Shown here in pieces: positions 46,589 through 46,722 of a stretch of 46,722 bases of DNA. The DNA lies in NCBI GenBank assembly GCA_017395635.1, contig JAFQOE010000014.1:1-46722 (forward strand). The letters are read 5' to 3'. The DNA comes from Lachnospiraceae bacterium. GTDB taxonomy: Bacteria > Bacillota > Clostridia > Lachnospirales > Lachnospiraceae. How positions within the stretch are numbered: position 1 is the first letter of the stretch; every line of letters starts with the position of its first letter. The notes beneath the pieces were generated by a model that had not been told where the DNA came from, ran no database searches, and was given only the letters and a program-made list of their open reading frames with translations. The position numbers were made by a program, and so were the translations under genes.

Positions 46589-46722
46589 ATTGCGAAACTC
46601 TCAAAAACTGTCATTGCCTTGTGCAAGTTTAACAATACCATAAGCAGGTGCTTCACAATCCGTCGGTACTTAGTGAGACATTGTCGAACTTAGTACCGTT
46701 ACGCATTGTGGCAAGTGCAAAC
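46589..46722. mobile_element. second MITE-like foldback element, cut by the window edge
   Basis: From ATTGCGAAACTC (46589-46600) to the end of the window, the sequence matches the element at 29064-29198 with about five substitutions and one 1-base gap. The core CGTCGGTACTTAGTGAG (46661-46677) and CGAACTTAGTACCGTTACG (46685-46703) is identical. The right terminal repeat lies outside the window. It starts about 40 bp upstream of the NlpC/P60 gene and so may influence its promoter. Confidence 0.75.

Overview
The window looks like chromosomal DNA from a low-GC, spore-forming Firmicute, most likely a gut Lachnospiraceae (Clostridia). The evidence is AT-rich intergenic DNA, strong AGGAGG-type ribosome binding sites, a spoIIR homologue, a T-box leader in front of an isoleucyl-tRNA synthetase operon, a YesM/YesN-type two-component pair beside a sugar ABC transporter, and the gdpP-rplI-dnaB order. 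No genus can be named from what I see. Almost every gene is on the minus strand; only pncB with its small partner, and an acyl-CoA synthetase, are on plus. I saw no rRNA, tRNA, CRISPR array, prophage or transposase gene.

Layout, left to right. (1) 1-12.3 kb is an alpha-glucan locus transcribed right to left: response regulator, sensor kinase, sugar-binding lipoprotein, two permeases, an AAC(3)-like acetyltransferase, a secreted GH13 amylase lipoprotein and a cytoplasmic type I pullulanase. It gives a coherent route: cut starch outside, import the maltodextrin, debranch it inside. The ABC ATPase is not here. (2) 12.5-17.6 kb holds two small lipoproteins around an eukaryote-like (type 2) ileS; a T-box riboswitch controls the upstream lipoprotein and ileS together. 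(3) 17.7-19.6 kb is nicotinate phosphoribosyltransferase plus a DUF4234 membrane protein. (4) 19.8-23.9 kb is gdpP-rplI-dnaB. (5) 24-29 kb is ddl-murI-DUF1934-methyltransferase, then spoIIR and a divergent PARG/macrodomain-like gene. (6) 29.4-32.7 kb is pyruvate kinase with a CpXC protein, and a small alarmone synthetase. (7) 33-36.8 kb is an acyl-CoA synthetase and a GGDEF-EAL protein. (8) 37-44.5 kb is rpoBC from its own strong promoter. (9) 45-46.5 kb is a secreted NlpC/P60 protein with Ig-like repeats.

The core genes are ordinary. The unexplained structure lies between them. A family of foldback elements shares a GTCGGTACTTA/TAGTACCG core and, in some members, TTGCGAAACTC ends (2.27, 19.65, 29.06 and 46.59 kb). 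Other points worth a second look are the T-box-lipoprotein-ileS arrangement, paired TTTG-N2-CAAA boxes around the response-regulator promoter, promoters embedded in the preceding gene's terminator, a PARG-like protein with altered signature residues, and a SpoIIR with a long insertion. I do not see a convincing multi-gene novel system such as a defence island.
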